Assembly (NCBI GenBank): GCA_025667525.1
Contig: CM046881.1
Span: forward strand, 25,803,580-25,867,579
From: Glebionis coronaria
Lineage: Eukaryota > Streptophyta > Magnoliopsida > Asterales > Asteraceae
DNA: 64,000 bases
Direction: 5' to 3'
In this document: piece after piece, positions 33,131 through 47,600 of the stretch
How positions within the stretch are numbered: the stretch's first letter is position 1
Layout of the letters: every line of letters begins with the position of its first letter
Program-made: the position numbers and the translations under genes
Notes under the pieces: generated by a model
Databases searched by the model: none
Told to the model about the DNA's origin: nothing
What the model saw: the letters and a program-made list of their open reading frames with translations, nothing else

Positions 33131-36100
33131 CAAACATTGGTCAAAAGCGACTAAACCTGATAAAAAACTGATGCAAATCGACCATAAACAGCCAAAACAT
33201 TGCCGTAACCGGCTGAAATCATCCAAACATACGAAAAAACATCTAAATTTATTTCTAGTGCATATGGACCACATAGAAACCGGTCAAAATGTTTTCGCCC
33301 GGATTCTAGATGGATGAAACACGTATATTTACTTTCTTTGTTTAGTTTTGGTCGTGTTTTACCTAGTATGAAAGTTGGTCAACTAGTATTTGAGGTAGTT
33401 GAGAATGCACTAGACATAGAGCATCTCGACGACACATTATAATATAAAGGTCAAGATATGAGTGTGGTATAACAACACGTTGTGTTATTTTACCAAGAAA
33501 ACAATGATATTATTTATCCTTGTGAAGCCTACACAGGTGAATAATATACAAAAAAAGGACAAGTATTTTTTGACTTTTCATGTAGGAGGATCATGCTTCT
33601 GTATTATATGACTCTGAAATATTTGATTCCGTGTTTGATTCTATTTAAATTGAGACCCGTCAAGAAATAGAGTGCCAAACATAATCACTAACATATAAAA
33701 ACAGATTTAGATTAAAATTATCTGACAATGTGGGTTGTAATAAAATCATCATAACATGTGATACATGACTCCGTTTCAAGACCACAACTAAGAAAATGGA
33801 TCCTTGAAATAAGGATTAATTTTATCTAGGCAAACATTGGTCAAAAGCGACTAAACCTGATAAAAAACTGATGCAAATCGACCATAAACAGCCAAAACAT
33901 TGCCGTAACCGGCTGAAATCATCCAAACATAAGAAAAACATCTAAATTTATTTCTAGTCCATATGGACCACATAGAAACCGGTCAAAATGTTTTCGACCG
34001 GATTCTAGATGGATGACACACGTATATGTATTTTCTTTGTTTAGTTTTGGTCGTTTTTACCTAGTATAAAAGTTGGTCAGCTAGTATTTGAGTTAGCTGA
34101 GAATGCACTAGACAAAGAGCATCTCGACGACACAATATAATATAAAGTTCATGATATGAGTGTGGTCTAACATCACGTTGTGTTATTTGACCAAGAAAAC
34201 AATGATATTATTTATCCTTGTGAAGCCTACACAGGTGAATAATATACAAAAAAGGACAAGTATTTTTTGACAATTCATGTAGGAGGATCATGCTTCTGTA
34301 TTATATGACTCTGAAATATTTGATTCCATATTTGATTCTATTTAAATTGAGACCCGTCAAGAAATAGAGTGCCAAAAATAATCGCTAACATATAAAAAAA
34401 GATTTAGATTAAAGTTATCTGACAACGTGGGTTGCAATAAAATCGTCATAACATGTGATACATGACTCCGTTTCAAGACCACAACTAAGAAAATAGATCC
34501 TTGAAATAAGGGTTAATTTTATCTAGGAAAACATTGGTCAAAAGCGACTAAACCTGATAAAAAACTGATGCAAATCGACCATAAATAGCCAAAACATTGC
34601 CGTAACCGGCTGAAATCATCCAAACATACGAAAAAACATCTAAATTTATTTCTAGTGCATATGGACCACATAGAAACCGGTCAAAATGTTTTCGCCCTGA
34701 TTCTAGATGGATGAAACACTTATATGTATTTGTTTGTTTAGTTTTGGTCGTGTTTTACCTAGTATAAAAGTTGGTCAGCTAGTATTTGAGGTAATTGAGA
34801 ATGCACTAGACAAAGAGCATCTCGACGACACATTATAATATAAAGGTCAAGATATGAGTATGGTCTAACATCACGTTGTGTTATTTGACCAAGAAAACAA
34901 TGATATTATTTATCCTTGTGAAGCCTACACAGGTGAATAATATACAAAAAAAGGACAAGTATTTTTTGACATTTCATGTAGGAGGATCATGCTTTTGTAT
35001 TATATGACTCTGAAATATTTGATTACATATTTGATTCTATTTAAATTGAGACCCGTCAAGAAATAGAGTGCCAAACATAATCGCTAACATATAAAAACAG
35101 ATTTAGATTAAAATTATCTAACAACGTGGGTTGCAATAAAATCGTCATAACATGTGATACATGACTCCGTTTCAAGACCACAACTAAGAAAATGGATCCT
35201 TGAAATAAGGATTATTTTATCTAGGCAAACATTGGTCAAAAGCGACTAAACCTGATAAAAAACTGATGCAAATCGACCATAAACAGCCAAAACATTGCCG
35301 TAACCGGCTGAAATCATCCAAACATACGAAAAAACATCTAAATATATTTCTAGTGCATATGGACCACATAGAAACCGGTCAAAATGTTTTTTCCCGGATT
35401 CTAGATGGATGAAACACGTATATTTATTTTCTTTGTTAAGTTTCGGTCGTGTTTTACCTAGTATAAAAGTTGGTCAACTAGTATTTGAGGTAGCTGACAA
35501 TGCACTAGACAAAGAGCATCTCGACGATACATTATAATATAAAGGTCAATATATGAGTGTGGTCTAACAACACATTGTGTTAATTGACCAAGAAACCAAT
35601 GATATTATTTATCCTTGTGAAGCCAACACAGGTGAATAATATACACAAAAGGACAAGTATTTTTTGACATTTCGTGTAGGAGGATCATGCTTCTGTATTA
35701 TATGACTCTGAAATATTTGATTCCCTATTTGATTCTATTTAAATTGAGACCCGTCAAGAAATAGAGTGCCAAACATAATTGCTAACATATAAAAACAGAT
35801 TTTGATTGAAATTATCTGACAACATGGGCTGCAATAAAATCATTATAACATGTGATAAATGACTCCGTTTCAAGATCACAACTAAGAAAATGGATCCTTG
35901 AAATAAGGATTAATTTTATCTAAGCAAACATTGGTTAAAAGCGACTAAACCTGATAAAAAACTGATGAAAATCGACCATAAACAACCAAAACATTGCCGT
36001 AACCGGCTGAAATCATCCAAACATAAGAAAAACATCTAAATTTATTTCTAGTCCATATGGACCACATAGAAACCGGTCAAAATGTTTTCGACCGGATTCT

Positions 36101-39100
36101 AGATGGATGAAACACGTATATGTATTTTCTTTGTTTAGTTTTAGTCGTGTTTTACCTAGTATAAAAGTTGGTCAGCTAGTATTTGAGGTAGTTGAGAATG
36201 CACTAGACATAGAGCATCTCGACGACAAATTATAATATAAAGGTCAAGATATGAGTGTGGTCTAACAACACGTTGTGTTATTTGACCAAAAAAACTATGA
36301 TATTATTTATCCTTGTGATTCCTACACAGGTGAATAATATACAAAAAAAGGACAAGTATTTTTTGACATTCATGTAGGAGGATCATGCTTTTGTATTATA
36401 TGACTCTGAAATATTTGATTCCATATTTGATTCTATTTAAATTGAGACCCATAAAGAAATAGAGTGCCAAACATAATCGCTAACATATAAAAATAGATTT
36501 AGATTAAAATTATCTAACAACGTGGGTTGCAATAAAATCGTCATAACATGTGATACATGACTCCGTTTCAAGACCACAACTAAGAAAATGGATCATTGAA
36601 ATAAGGATTAATTTTATCTAGGCAAACATTGGTCAAAAGCGACTAAACCTGATAAAAAACTGATGCAAATCGACCATAAACAGCCAAAATATTGCCTTAA
36701 CCGGCTGAAATCATCCAAACATAAGAAAAAACATCTAAATTTATTTCTAGTACATATGGACCACATAGAAACTGGTCAAAATGTTTTCGCCCGGATTCTA
36801 GATGGATGAAACACGTATATGTATTTTCTTTGTTTAGTTTTGGTCGTATTTTACCTAGTATAAAAGTTGGTCAACTAGTATTTGAGGTAGTTGAGAATGC
36901 ACTAGACAAAGAGCATCTAGACGATACATTATAATATAAAGGTCAAGATATGAGTGTGGTCTAACAACACATTGTGTTATTTGACCAAGTAAACAATGAT
37001 ATTGTTTATCCTTGTGAAGCATAAACAGGTGAATAACATACAAAAAAAAGGACAAGTATTTTTTAACATTTCATGTAAGAGGATCATGCTTCTGTATTAT
37101 ATAACTCTGAAATATTTGATTCCATATTTGATTCTATTTAAACTGAGACCCGTCAAGAAATAGAGTGCCAAACATAACTGCTAACATATAAAAACAGATT
37201 TAGATTTAAATAATCTGACAACGTGGGCTGCAATAAAATCGTCATAACATGTGATACATGACTCCATTTCAAGATCAATACTAAGAAAATGGATCCTTGA
37301 AATAAGGATTTATTTTATCTAGGCAAACATTGGTCAAAAGCGACTAAACCTGATAAAAAAACTGATGAAAATCGACCATAAACACCCAAGACATTGTCGT
37401 AACCGGCTGAAATCATCCAAACATAAGAAAAACATCTAAATTTATTTCTAGTCCATATGGACCACATAGAAACCGGTCAAAATGTTTTCGACCGGATTCT
37501 AGATGGATGAAACATGTATATGTATTTTCTTTGTTTAGTTTTGGTCGTGTTTTACCTAGTATAAAAGTTGGTCAGTTAGTATTTGAGGTAGTTGAGAATG
37601 CACTAGACAAAGAGCATCACGATGACACATTATAATATAAAGGTCAAGATATGAGTGTGGTCTAACGACACGTTGTGTTATTTGACCAAGAAAACAATGA
37701 TATTATTTAACCTTGTGAAGACTACACAGGTGAATAATATACAAAAAAAGGACAAGTATTTTTTGACATTTCATGTAGGAGGATCATGCTTCTGTATTAT
37801 ATGACTCTGAAATATTTGATTCCATATTTGATTCTATTTAAATTGAGACCCGTCAAGAAATAGAGTGCCAAGAATAATCGCTAACATATAAAAACAGATT
37901 TAGATTGAAATTATCTGACAACGTGGGTTGCAATAAAATCGTCATAACATGTGATACATGACTCCGTTTCAAGACCACAACTAAGAAAATGGAACCTTGA
38001 AATAAGGATTAATTTTATCTAGGCAAGCATTGGTCAAAAGCGACTAAACTTGATAAAAAAAACTGATGCAAATCGACCATAAACAGCCAAAACATTGCCG
38101 TAACCGGCTGAAATCATCCAAACAAAACAAAAAACATTTAAATTTATTTCTAGTACATATGGACCACATAGAAACCGGTCAAAATTTTTTCGCCCGGATT
38201 CTAAATGGATGAAACACGTATACGAATTTTCTTTGTTTAGTTTTGGTCGTGTTTTACCTAGTATAAAAGTTGGTCAACTAGTATTTGAGGTACTTGAGAA
38301 TGCACTAGACAAAGAGCATCTCGACGATACATTATAATATAAAGGTCAAGATATGAGTGTGGTCTAGCAACACATTGTGTTATTAGACCAAGAAAACAAT
38401 GATATTGTTTATCCTTGTGAAGCCTACACAAGTGAATAATATACAAAAAAAGGACAACTATTTTTTGACATTCCGTGTAGGAAGATCATGCTTTTGTATT
38501 ATATGAATCTGAAATATTTGATTCCATATTTGATTCTATTTAAACTGAGACCAATCAAGAAATAGAGTGCCAAACATAATTGCTAACATATAAAAACAGA
38601 TTTAGATTGAAATTATCTGACAACGTGGACTGCAACAAAATCGTCATAACATGTGATACATGACTCCGTTTCAAGACCACAACTAAGAAAATTGATCCTT
38701 GAAATAAGGATTAATTTTATCTAGGCAAACATTGGTCAAAAGCGACTAAACCCGATAAAAAAACTTATGAAAATCGACCATAAACAGCCAAAACATTGCC
38801 GTAACTGGCTGAAATCATCCAAACCTAAGAAAAAACCACTAAATTTATTTCAAGTCCATATGGACCAAATAGAAAAAGGTCAAAGTGTTTTCGCCGGGAT
38901 TCTAGATGGATGAAATATGTATATGTATTTTCTTTGTTTAGTTTTGGTCTTGTTTTACCTAGTATAAAAGTTGGTCAGCTAGTATTTTAGGTAGTTGAGA
39001 ATGCACTAGAAAAAGAGCATCTCGACGGCACATTATAATATAAAGGTCAAGATATGAGTGTGGTCTAACAACATGTCATGTTATTTGACCAAGAAAACAA

Positions 39101-40336
39101 TGATATTGTTTATCCTTGTGAAGCCTACACAGGTGAATAATATACAAAAAAGGACAAGTAATTTTTGACATTTCGTGTAGGAGGATCATGCTTCTATATT
39201 ATACGACTCTGAAATATTTTATTCCATATTTTATTCTATTTAAACTAAGACCCGTCAAGAAATAGAGTGCCAAACATAATCGCTAACATATAAAAACATA
39301 TTTAGATTGAAATTATCTGACAACGTGGGCTGCAATAAAATCGTCATAACATGTGATACATGACTCCGTTTCAAGACCACAACTAAGAAATGGATCCTTG
39401 AAATAAAGATTAATTTTATCTAGGCAAACATTGGTCAACAACGACTAAACCTGATAAAAAAACTGATGAAAATCGACCATAAACAGCCAAAACATTGCCG
39501 TAACCGGCTGAAATCATCCAAACATAAGAAAAAAATCTAAATTTATTTCTAGTCCCTATGGACCAGATACAAAACCGGTCAAAATATTTTCGCCCGGATT
39601 TTAGATGGATGAAACAAGTATATGTATTTTCTTTGTTTAGTTTTGGTCGTATTTTACCTAGTATAAAAGTTGGTCAGCTAGTATTTAAGGTAGTTGAGAA
39701 TGCACTAGACAAAGAGCATCTCGACGACACATTATAATATAAAGGTCAAGATATGAGTGTGGTCTAACAACACGTTGTGTTATTTGACCAAGAAAACAAT
39801 GATATTGTTTATCCTTGTGAAGCCTACATAGGTGAATAATATACAAAAAAGGACAAGTATTTATTGACATTTTATGTAGGAGGATCATGCTTCTTTATTA
39901 TATGACTCTGAAATATTTGATTCCATATTTGATTCTATTTAAATTGAGTCCCATCAAGAAATAGAGTCCAAACATAATCTATAACATATAAAAACAGATT
40001 TAGATTGAAATTATGTAACAACGTGGGCTGCAATAAAATCGTTATAACATGTGATACATGACTCTGTTTCAAGACCACAACTAAGAAAATGGATCCTTGA
40101 AATAAGGATTAATTTTATCTAGGCAAAGATTGGTCAAAAGTGACTAAACCTGATAAAAAACTGATGCAAATCGACAATAAACAGTCAAAACATTACCGTA
40201 ACCGGCTAAAATCATCCAAACATAAGAAAAAACATCTAAATTTATTTCTAGTCCATATGGACCACATCAAAACCGGTCAAAATGTTTTAGCCCGGATTCT
40301 AGATGGATGAAACACGTATATGTATTTTCTTTGTTT

Positions 40337-40348
40337 AGTTTTGGCTAG
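40337..40348. other. 12-bp deletion class of monomer (688 bp)
   Basis: TTTTGGTCGTGTTTTACCTAG is shortened to TTTTGGCTAG, giving a 688-bp unit. The same deletion is at about 47990 in the second block, showing it predates the duplication. Confidence 0.8.
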
Positions 40349-41059
40349 TATAAAAGTTGGTCAGCTAGTATTTGAGGTAGTTAAGAATGCACTAGACAAA
40401 GAGCATCTCGACGACAAATTATAATATAAAGGTCAAGATATGAGTGTGTTTTAACAACAAGTTGTGTTATTTGACCAAGAAAACAATGATATTGTTTATC
40501 CTTGTGAAGCCTACATAAAAGAATAATATACAAAAAAAGGACAACTATTTTTTGACATTTCGTGTAGGAGGATCATGCTTCTGTATTATATGACTCTGAA
40601 ATATTTGATTCCTTATTTTGTTCTATTTAAACTGAGACCCATAAGGAAATTGAGTGCCAAACATAATGGCTAACATATAAAAACAAATTTAGATTGAAAT
40701 TATCTGACACATGGACTGCAACAAAATCGTCATAACATGTGACACATGAGTCCGTCTCAAGACCACAACTAAGAAAATGGGTCCTTGAAATAATGATTCA
40801 TTTTATCTAGGCAAACATTGGTCAAATGCGACTAAACATGATAAAAAACTGATGAAAATCGACCATAAACAGCCAAAACATTGCCGTAACCGGCTGAAAT
40901 CATCCAAACATAAGAAAAACATCTAAATTTATTTCTAGTCCATATGGACCACATAGAAACCGGTCAAAATGTTTTCGACCGGATTCTAGATGGATGAAAC
41001 ACGTATATGTATTTTCTTTGTTTAGTTTTGGTCGTGTTTTACCTAGTATAAAAGTTGGT

Positions 41060-44000
41060 CAGCTAGTATTTGAGGTAGTTGAGAACGCACTAGACAAAGA
41101 GCATCTCGACGACACATTATAATATAAAGGTCAAGATATGAGTGTGGTCTAACAACACGTTGTGTTATTTGACCAAGAAAACAATGATATTATTTATCCT
41201 TGTGAAGCCTACACAGGTGAATAATATACAAAAAAATGACAAGTATTTTTTGACATTTCATGTCGGAGGATCATGCTTCTGTATAATATGACTCTGAAAT
41301 ATTTGATTCCATATTTGACTCTATTTAAATTGAGACCCGTCAAGAAATAGAGTGCCAAACATAATTGCTAACATATAAAAACAGATATGATTGAAAGTAT
41401 CTCACAACATGGGCTGCAATAAAATCGTCATAACATGTGATACATGACTCTGTTTCAAGATCACAACTAAGAAAATGGATCCTTGAAATAAGGATTAATT
41501 TTACCTAGGCAAACATTGGTCAAAAGCGACTAAACTTGATAAAAAAACTGATGGAAATCGACCATAAACAGCCAAAACATTGCCGTAACCGGCTGAAATC
41601 ATCCAAACATAAGAAAAAAATCTAAATTTATTTCTAGTCCATATGGACCACATAGAAACCGGTCAAAATGTTTTCGACTGGATTCTAGATAGATGAAACA
41701 CGTATATGTATTTTCTTTGTTTAGTTTTGGTCGTGTTTTTCCTAGTATTTGAGGTACTTGAGAATGCACTAGACATAGAGCATCTCGACAACACATTATA
41801 ATATAAAGGTCAAGATATGAGTGTGGTCTAACAACACGTTATGTTATTTGACCAAGAAAACAATGATATTATTTATCCTTGTGAAGCCTACACAGGTGAA
41901 TAACATACAAAAAAAGGCCAAGTATTTTTTGACATTTCATGTAGGAGGATCATGCTTCTGTATTATATGAATCTGAAATATTTGATTCCATATTTGATTC
42001 TATTTAAATTGAGACCCGTCAAGAAATAGAGTACCAAACATAATCGCTAACATATAAAAACAGATTTAGATTGAAATTATCTAACAACGTGGGTTGCAAT
42101 AAAATCGTCATAACATGTGATACATGACTCCGTTTCAAGAGCACAACTAAGAAAGTGGATCCTTGAAATAAGGATTAATTTTACCTAGGCAAACATTGGT
42201 CAAAAGCGACTAAATTTGATAAAAAACTGATGCAAATCGACCATAAACAGCCAAAATATTGCCGTAACCGGCCGAAATCATCCAAACATAAGAAAAAACA
42301 TCTAAATTTATTTCTAGTGCATATGGACCACATAGAAACCGGTCAAAATGTTTTCGCCCGGATTCTAGATGGATGAATCACGTATATGTATTTTCTTTGT
42401 TTAGTTTTGGTCGTGTTTTACCTAGTATAAAAGTTGGTCAACTAGTATTTGAGGTAGTTGAGAATGCACTTGACAAAGAGCATCTCGACGATACATTATA
42501 ATATAAAGGTCAAGATATAAGTGTGGTCTAACAACACGTTGTGTTGTTTGACCAAGAAAACAATGATATTGTTTATCCTTGTGAAGCCTACACAGGTGAA
42601 TGATATACAATAAAGGACAAGTATTTTTTGACATTTCATGTAGGAGGATCATGCTTCTGTATTATATGACTCTGAAATATTTGATTCCATATTTGATTCT
42701 ATTTAAATTTAGACCCGTCAAGAAATAGAGTGCCAAACATAATTATTAACATATAAAAACAAATTTAGATTGAAATTATCTGACACGTGGGCTGCAATAA
42801 AATCGTCATAACATGTGATACATGACTCCGTTTCAAGATCACAACTAAGAAAATGGATCCTTGAAATAAGGATTAATATTATCTAGGCAAACATTGGTCA
42901 AAAGCGACTAAACCTGATATAAAATTGATGAAAATCGACCATAAACAGCCAAAACATTGCCGTAACCAGCTGAAATCATCCAAACATAAGAAAAACATCT
43001 AAATTTATTTCTAGTCCATATGGACCACATAGAAACCGGTCAAAATGTTTTCGACCGGATTCTAGATGGATGAAACACGTATATGTATTTTCTTTGTTTA
43101 GTTTTGGTCGTGTTTTACCTAGTATAAAAGTTGGTCAGCTAGTATTTGAGGTAGTTGAGAACGCACTAGACAAAGAGCATCTCGACGACACATTATTATA
43201 TAAAGGTCAAGATATGAGTGTGGTCTAACAACACGTTATGTTATTTGACCAAGAAAACAATGATATTATTTATCCTTGTGAAGCCTACACAGGTGAATAA
43301 TATACAAAAAAAGGACAAGTATTTTTTGACATTTCATGTAGGAGGATCATGCTTCTGTATTATATGACTCTGAAATATTTGATTCCATATTTGACTCTAT
43401 TTAAATTGAGACCCGTCAAGAAATAGAGTGCCAAACATAATTGCTAACATATAAAAACAGATATAGATTGAAAGTATCTCACAACGTGGCCTGCAATAAA
43501 ATCGTCATAACATGTGATACATGACTCTGTTTCAAGATCACAACTAAGAAAATGGATCCTTGAAATAAGGATTAATTTTATCTAGGCAAACATTGGTCAA
43601 AAGCGACTAAACTTGATAAAAAAACTGATGAAAATCGACCATAAACAGCCAAAACATTGCCGTAACCGGCTGAAATCATCCAAACATAAGAAAAAAATCT
43701 AAATTTATTTCTAGTCCATATGGACCACATAGAAACCGGTCAAAATGTTTTCGACTGGATTCTAGATAGATGAAACACGTATATGTATTTTCTTTGTTTA
43801 GTTTTGGTCGTGTTTTTCCTAGTATTTGAGGTACTTGAGAATGCACTAGACATGGAGCATCTCGACAACACATTATAATATAAAGGTCAAGATATGAGTG
43901 AGGTCTAACAACACGTTGTGTTGTTTGACCAAGAAAACAATGATATTATTTATCCTTGTGAAGCCTACACAGGTGAATAATATACAAAAAAAGGCCAAGT

Positions 44001-44678
44001 ATTTTTTGACATTTCATGTAGGAGGATCATGCTTTTGTATTATATGAATCTGAAATATTTGATTCCATATTTGATTCTATTTAAATTGAGACCCGTCAAG
44101 AAATAGAGTACCAAACATAATCGCTAACTTATAAAAACAGATTTAGATTGAAATTATCTGACAACGTGGGTTGCAATAAAATCGTCATAACATGTGATAC
44201 ATGACTCCGTTTCAAGAGCACAACTAAGAAAGTGGATCCTTGAAATAAGGATTAATTTTATCTAGGCAAACATTGGTCAAAAGCGACTAAACTTGATAAA
44301 AAACTGATGCAAATCGACCATAAACAGCCAAAATATTGCCGTAACCGGCTGAAATCATCCAAACATAAGAAAAAACATCTAAATTTATTTCTAGTGCATA
44401 TGGACCACATAGAAACCGGTCAAAATGTTTTCGCCCGGATTCTAGATGGATGAAACACGTATATGTATTTTCTTTGTTTAGTTTTGGTCGTGTTTTACCT
44501 AGTATAAAAGTTGGTCAACTAGTATTTGAGGAAGTTGAGAATGAACTAGACAAAGAGCATCTCGACGATACATTATAAAATAAAGGTCAAGATATAAGTG
44601 TGGTCTAACAACACGTTGTGTTGTTTGACCAAGAAAACAATGATATTGTTTATCCTTGTGAAGCCTACACAGGTGAAT
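41060..44678 (+). repeat. Nested trimer repeat, 2077 bp
   Basis: Landmarks 41477, 42157 and 42855 are followed 2077 bp later by 43554 and 44234. Both trimers include a ~680-bp unit in which CTAGTATAAAAGTTGGTCAGCTAGTAT has collapsed to a single CTAGTAT (near 41744 and 43819), a 20-bp loss between 7-bp direct repeats. The second trimer is cut by the block boundary at 44678. Confidence 0.82.
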
Positions 44679-47600
44679 AACATACAAAAAAAAGGACAAG
44701 TATTTTTTAACATTTCATGTAAGAGGATCATGCTTCTGTATTATATAACTCTGAAATATTTGATTCCATATTTGATTCTATTTAAACTGAGACCCGTCAA
44801 GAAATAGAGTGCCAAACATAACTGCTAACATATAAAAACAGATTTAGATTTAAATAATCTGACAACGTGGGCTGCAATAAAATCGTCATAACATGTGATA
44901 CATGACTCCATTTCAAGATCAATACTAAGAAAATGGATCCTTGAAATAAGGATTTATTTTATCTAGGCAAACATTGGTCAAAAGCGACTAAACCTGATAA
45001 AAAAACTGATGAAAATCGACCATAAACACCCAAGACATTGTCGTAACCGGCTGAAATCATCCAAACATAAGAAAAACATCTAAATTTATTTCTAGTCCAT
45101 ATGGACCACATAGAAACCGGTCAAAATGTTTTCGACCGGATTCTAGATGGATGAAACATGTATATGTATTTTCTTTGTTTAGTTTTGGTCGTGTTTTACC
45201 TAGTATAAAAGTTGGTCAGTTAGTATTTGAGGTAGTTGAGAATGCACTAGACAAAGAGCATCACGATGACACATTATAATATAAAGGTCAAGATATGAGT
45301 GTGGTCTAACGACACGTTGTGTTATTTGACCAAGAAAACAATGATATTATTTAACCTTGTGAAGACTACACAGGTGAATAATATACAAAAAAAGGACAAG
45401 TATTTTTTGACATTTCATGTAGGAGGATCATGCTTCTGTATTATATGACTCTGAAATATTTGATTCCATATTTGATTCTATTTAAATTGAGACCCGTCAA
45501 GAAATAGAGTGCCAAGAATAATCGCTAACATATAAAAACAGATTTAGATTGAAATTATCTGACAACGTGGGTTGCAATAAAATCGTCATAACATGTGATA
45601 CATGACTCCGTTTCAAGACCACAACTAAGAAAATGGAACCTTGAAATAAGGATTAATTTTATCTAGGCAAGCATTGGTCAAAAGCGACTAAACTTGATAA
45701 AAAAAACTGATGCAAATCGACCATAAACAGCCAAAACATTGCCGTAACCGGCTGAAATCATCCAAACAAAACAAAAAACATTTAAATTTATTTCTAGTAC
45801 ATATGGACCACATAGAAACCGGTCAAAATTTTTTCGCCCGGATTCTAAATGGATGAAACACGTATACGAATTTTCTTTGTTTAGTTTTGGTCGTGTTTTA
45901 CCTAGTATAAAAGTTGGTCAACTAGTATTTGAGGTACTTGAGAATGCACTAGACAAAGAGCATCTCGACGATACATTATAATATAAAGGTCAAGATATGA
46001 GTGTGGTCTAGCAACACATTGTGTTATTTGACCAAGAAAACAATGATATTGTTTATCCTTGTGAAGCCTACACAAGTGAATAATATACAAAAAAAGGACA
46101 ACTATTTTTTGACATTCCGTGTAGGAAGATCATGCTTTTGTATTATATGAATCTGAAATATTTGATTCCATATTTGATTCTATTTAAACTGAGACCAATC
46201 AAGAAATAGAGTGCCAAACATAATTGCTAACATATAAAAACAGATTTAGATTGAAATTATCTGACAACGTGGACTGCAACAAAATCGTCATAACATGTGA
46301 TACATGACTCCGTTTCAAGACCACAACTAAGAAAATTGATCCTTGAAATAAGGATTAATTTTATCTAGGCAAACATTGGTCAAAAGCGACTAAACCCGAT
46401 AAAAAAACTTATGAAAATCGACCATAAACAGCCAAAACATTGCCGTAACTGGCTGAAATCATCCAAACCTAAGAAAAAACCACTAAATTTACTTCAAATC
46501 CATATGGACCAAATAGAAAAAGGTCAAAGTGTTTTCGCCGGGATTCTAGATGGATGAAACATGTATATGTATTTTCTTTGTTTAGTTTTGGTCTTGTTTT
46601 ACCTAGTATAAAAGTTGGTCAGCTAGTATTTGAGGTAGTTGAGAATGCACTAGAAAAAGAGCATCTCGACGGCACATTATAATATAAAGGTCAAGATATG
46701 AGTGTGGTCTAACAACATGTCATGTTATTTGACCAAGAAAACAATGATATTGTTTATCCTTGTGAAGCCTACACAGGTGAATAATATACAAAAAAGGACA
46801 AGTAATTTTTGACATTTCGTGTAGGAGGATCATGCTTCTATATTATACGACTCTGAAATATTTTATTCCATATTTTATTCTATTTAAACTAAGACCCGTC
46901 AAGAAATAGAGTGCCAAACATAATCGCTAACATATAAAAACATATTTAGATTGAAATTATCTGACAACGTGGGCTGCAATAAAATCGTCATAACATGTGA
47001 TACATGACTCCGTTTCAAGACCACAACTAAGAAATGGATCCTTGAAATAAAGATTAATTTTATCTAGGCAAACATTGGTCAACAACGACTAAACCTGATA
47101 AAAAAACTAATGAAAATCGACCATAAACAGCCAAAACATTGCCGTAACCGGCTGAAATCATCCAAACATAAGAAAAAAATCTAAATTTATTTCTAGTCCC
47201 TATGGACCAGATACAAAACCGGTCAAAATATTTTCGCCCGGATTTTAGATGGATGAAACAAGTATATGTATTTTCTTTGTTTAGTTTTGGTCGTATTTTA
47301 CCTAGTATAAAAGTTGGTCAGCTAGTATTTAAGGTAGTTGAGAATGCACTAGACAAAGAGCATCTCGACGACACATTATAATATAAAGGTCAAGATATGA
47401 GTGTGGTCTAACAACACGTTGTGTTATTTGACCAAGAAAACAATGATATTGTTTATCCTTGTGAAGCCTACATAGGTGAATAATATACAAAAAAGGACAA
47501 GTATTTATTGACATTTTATGTAGGAGGATCATGCTTCTTTATTATATGACTCTGAAATATTTGATTCCATATTTGATTCTATTTAAATTGAGTCCCATCA

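Larger units (their letters stand above)
37035..44678 (+). repeat. 11-monomer block, copy 1 (7644 bp)
   Basis: Starts just after GGTGAAT in the unit near 37034. It contains many private variants (CATCACGATGAC near 37616, AATTTTTTCGCCCGG near 38182, AGAAAAAGGTC near 38872, TTTTGGCTAGTATA near 40337) that recur in order 7644-7647 bp later. It also contains the start of the 2077-bp trimers. Confidence 0.92.
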
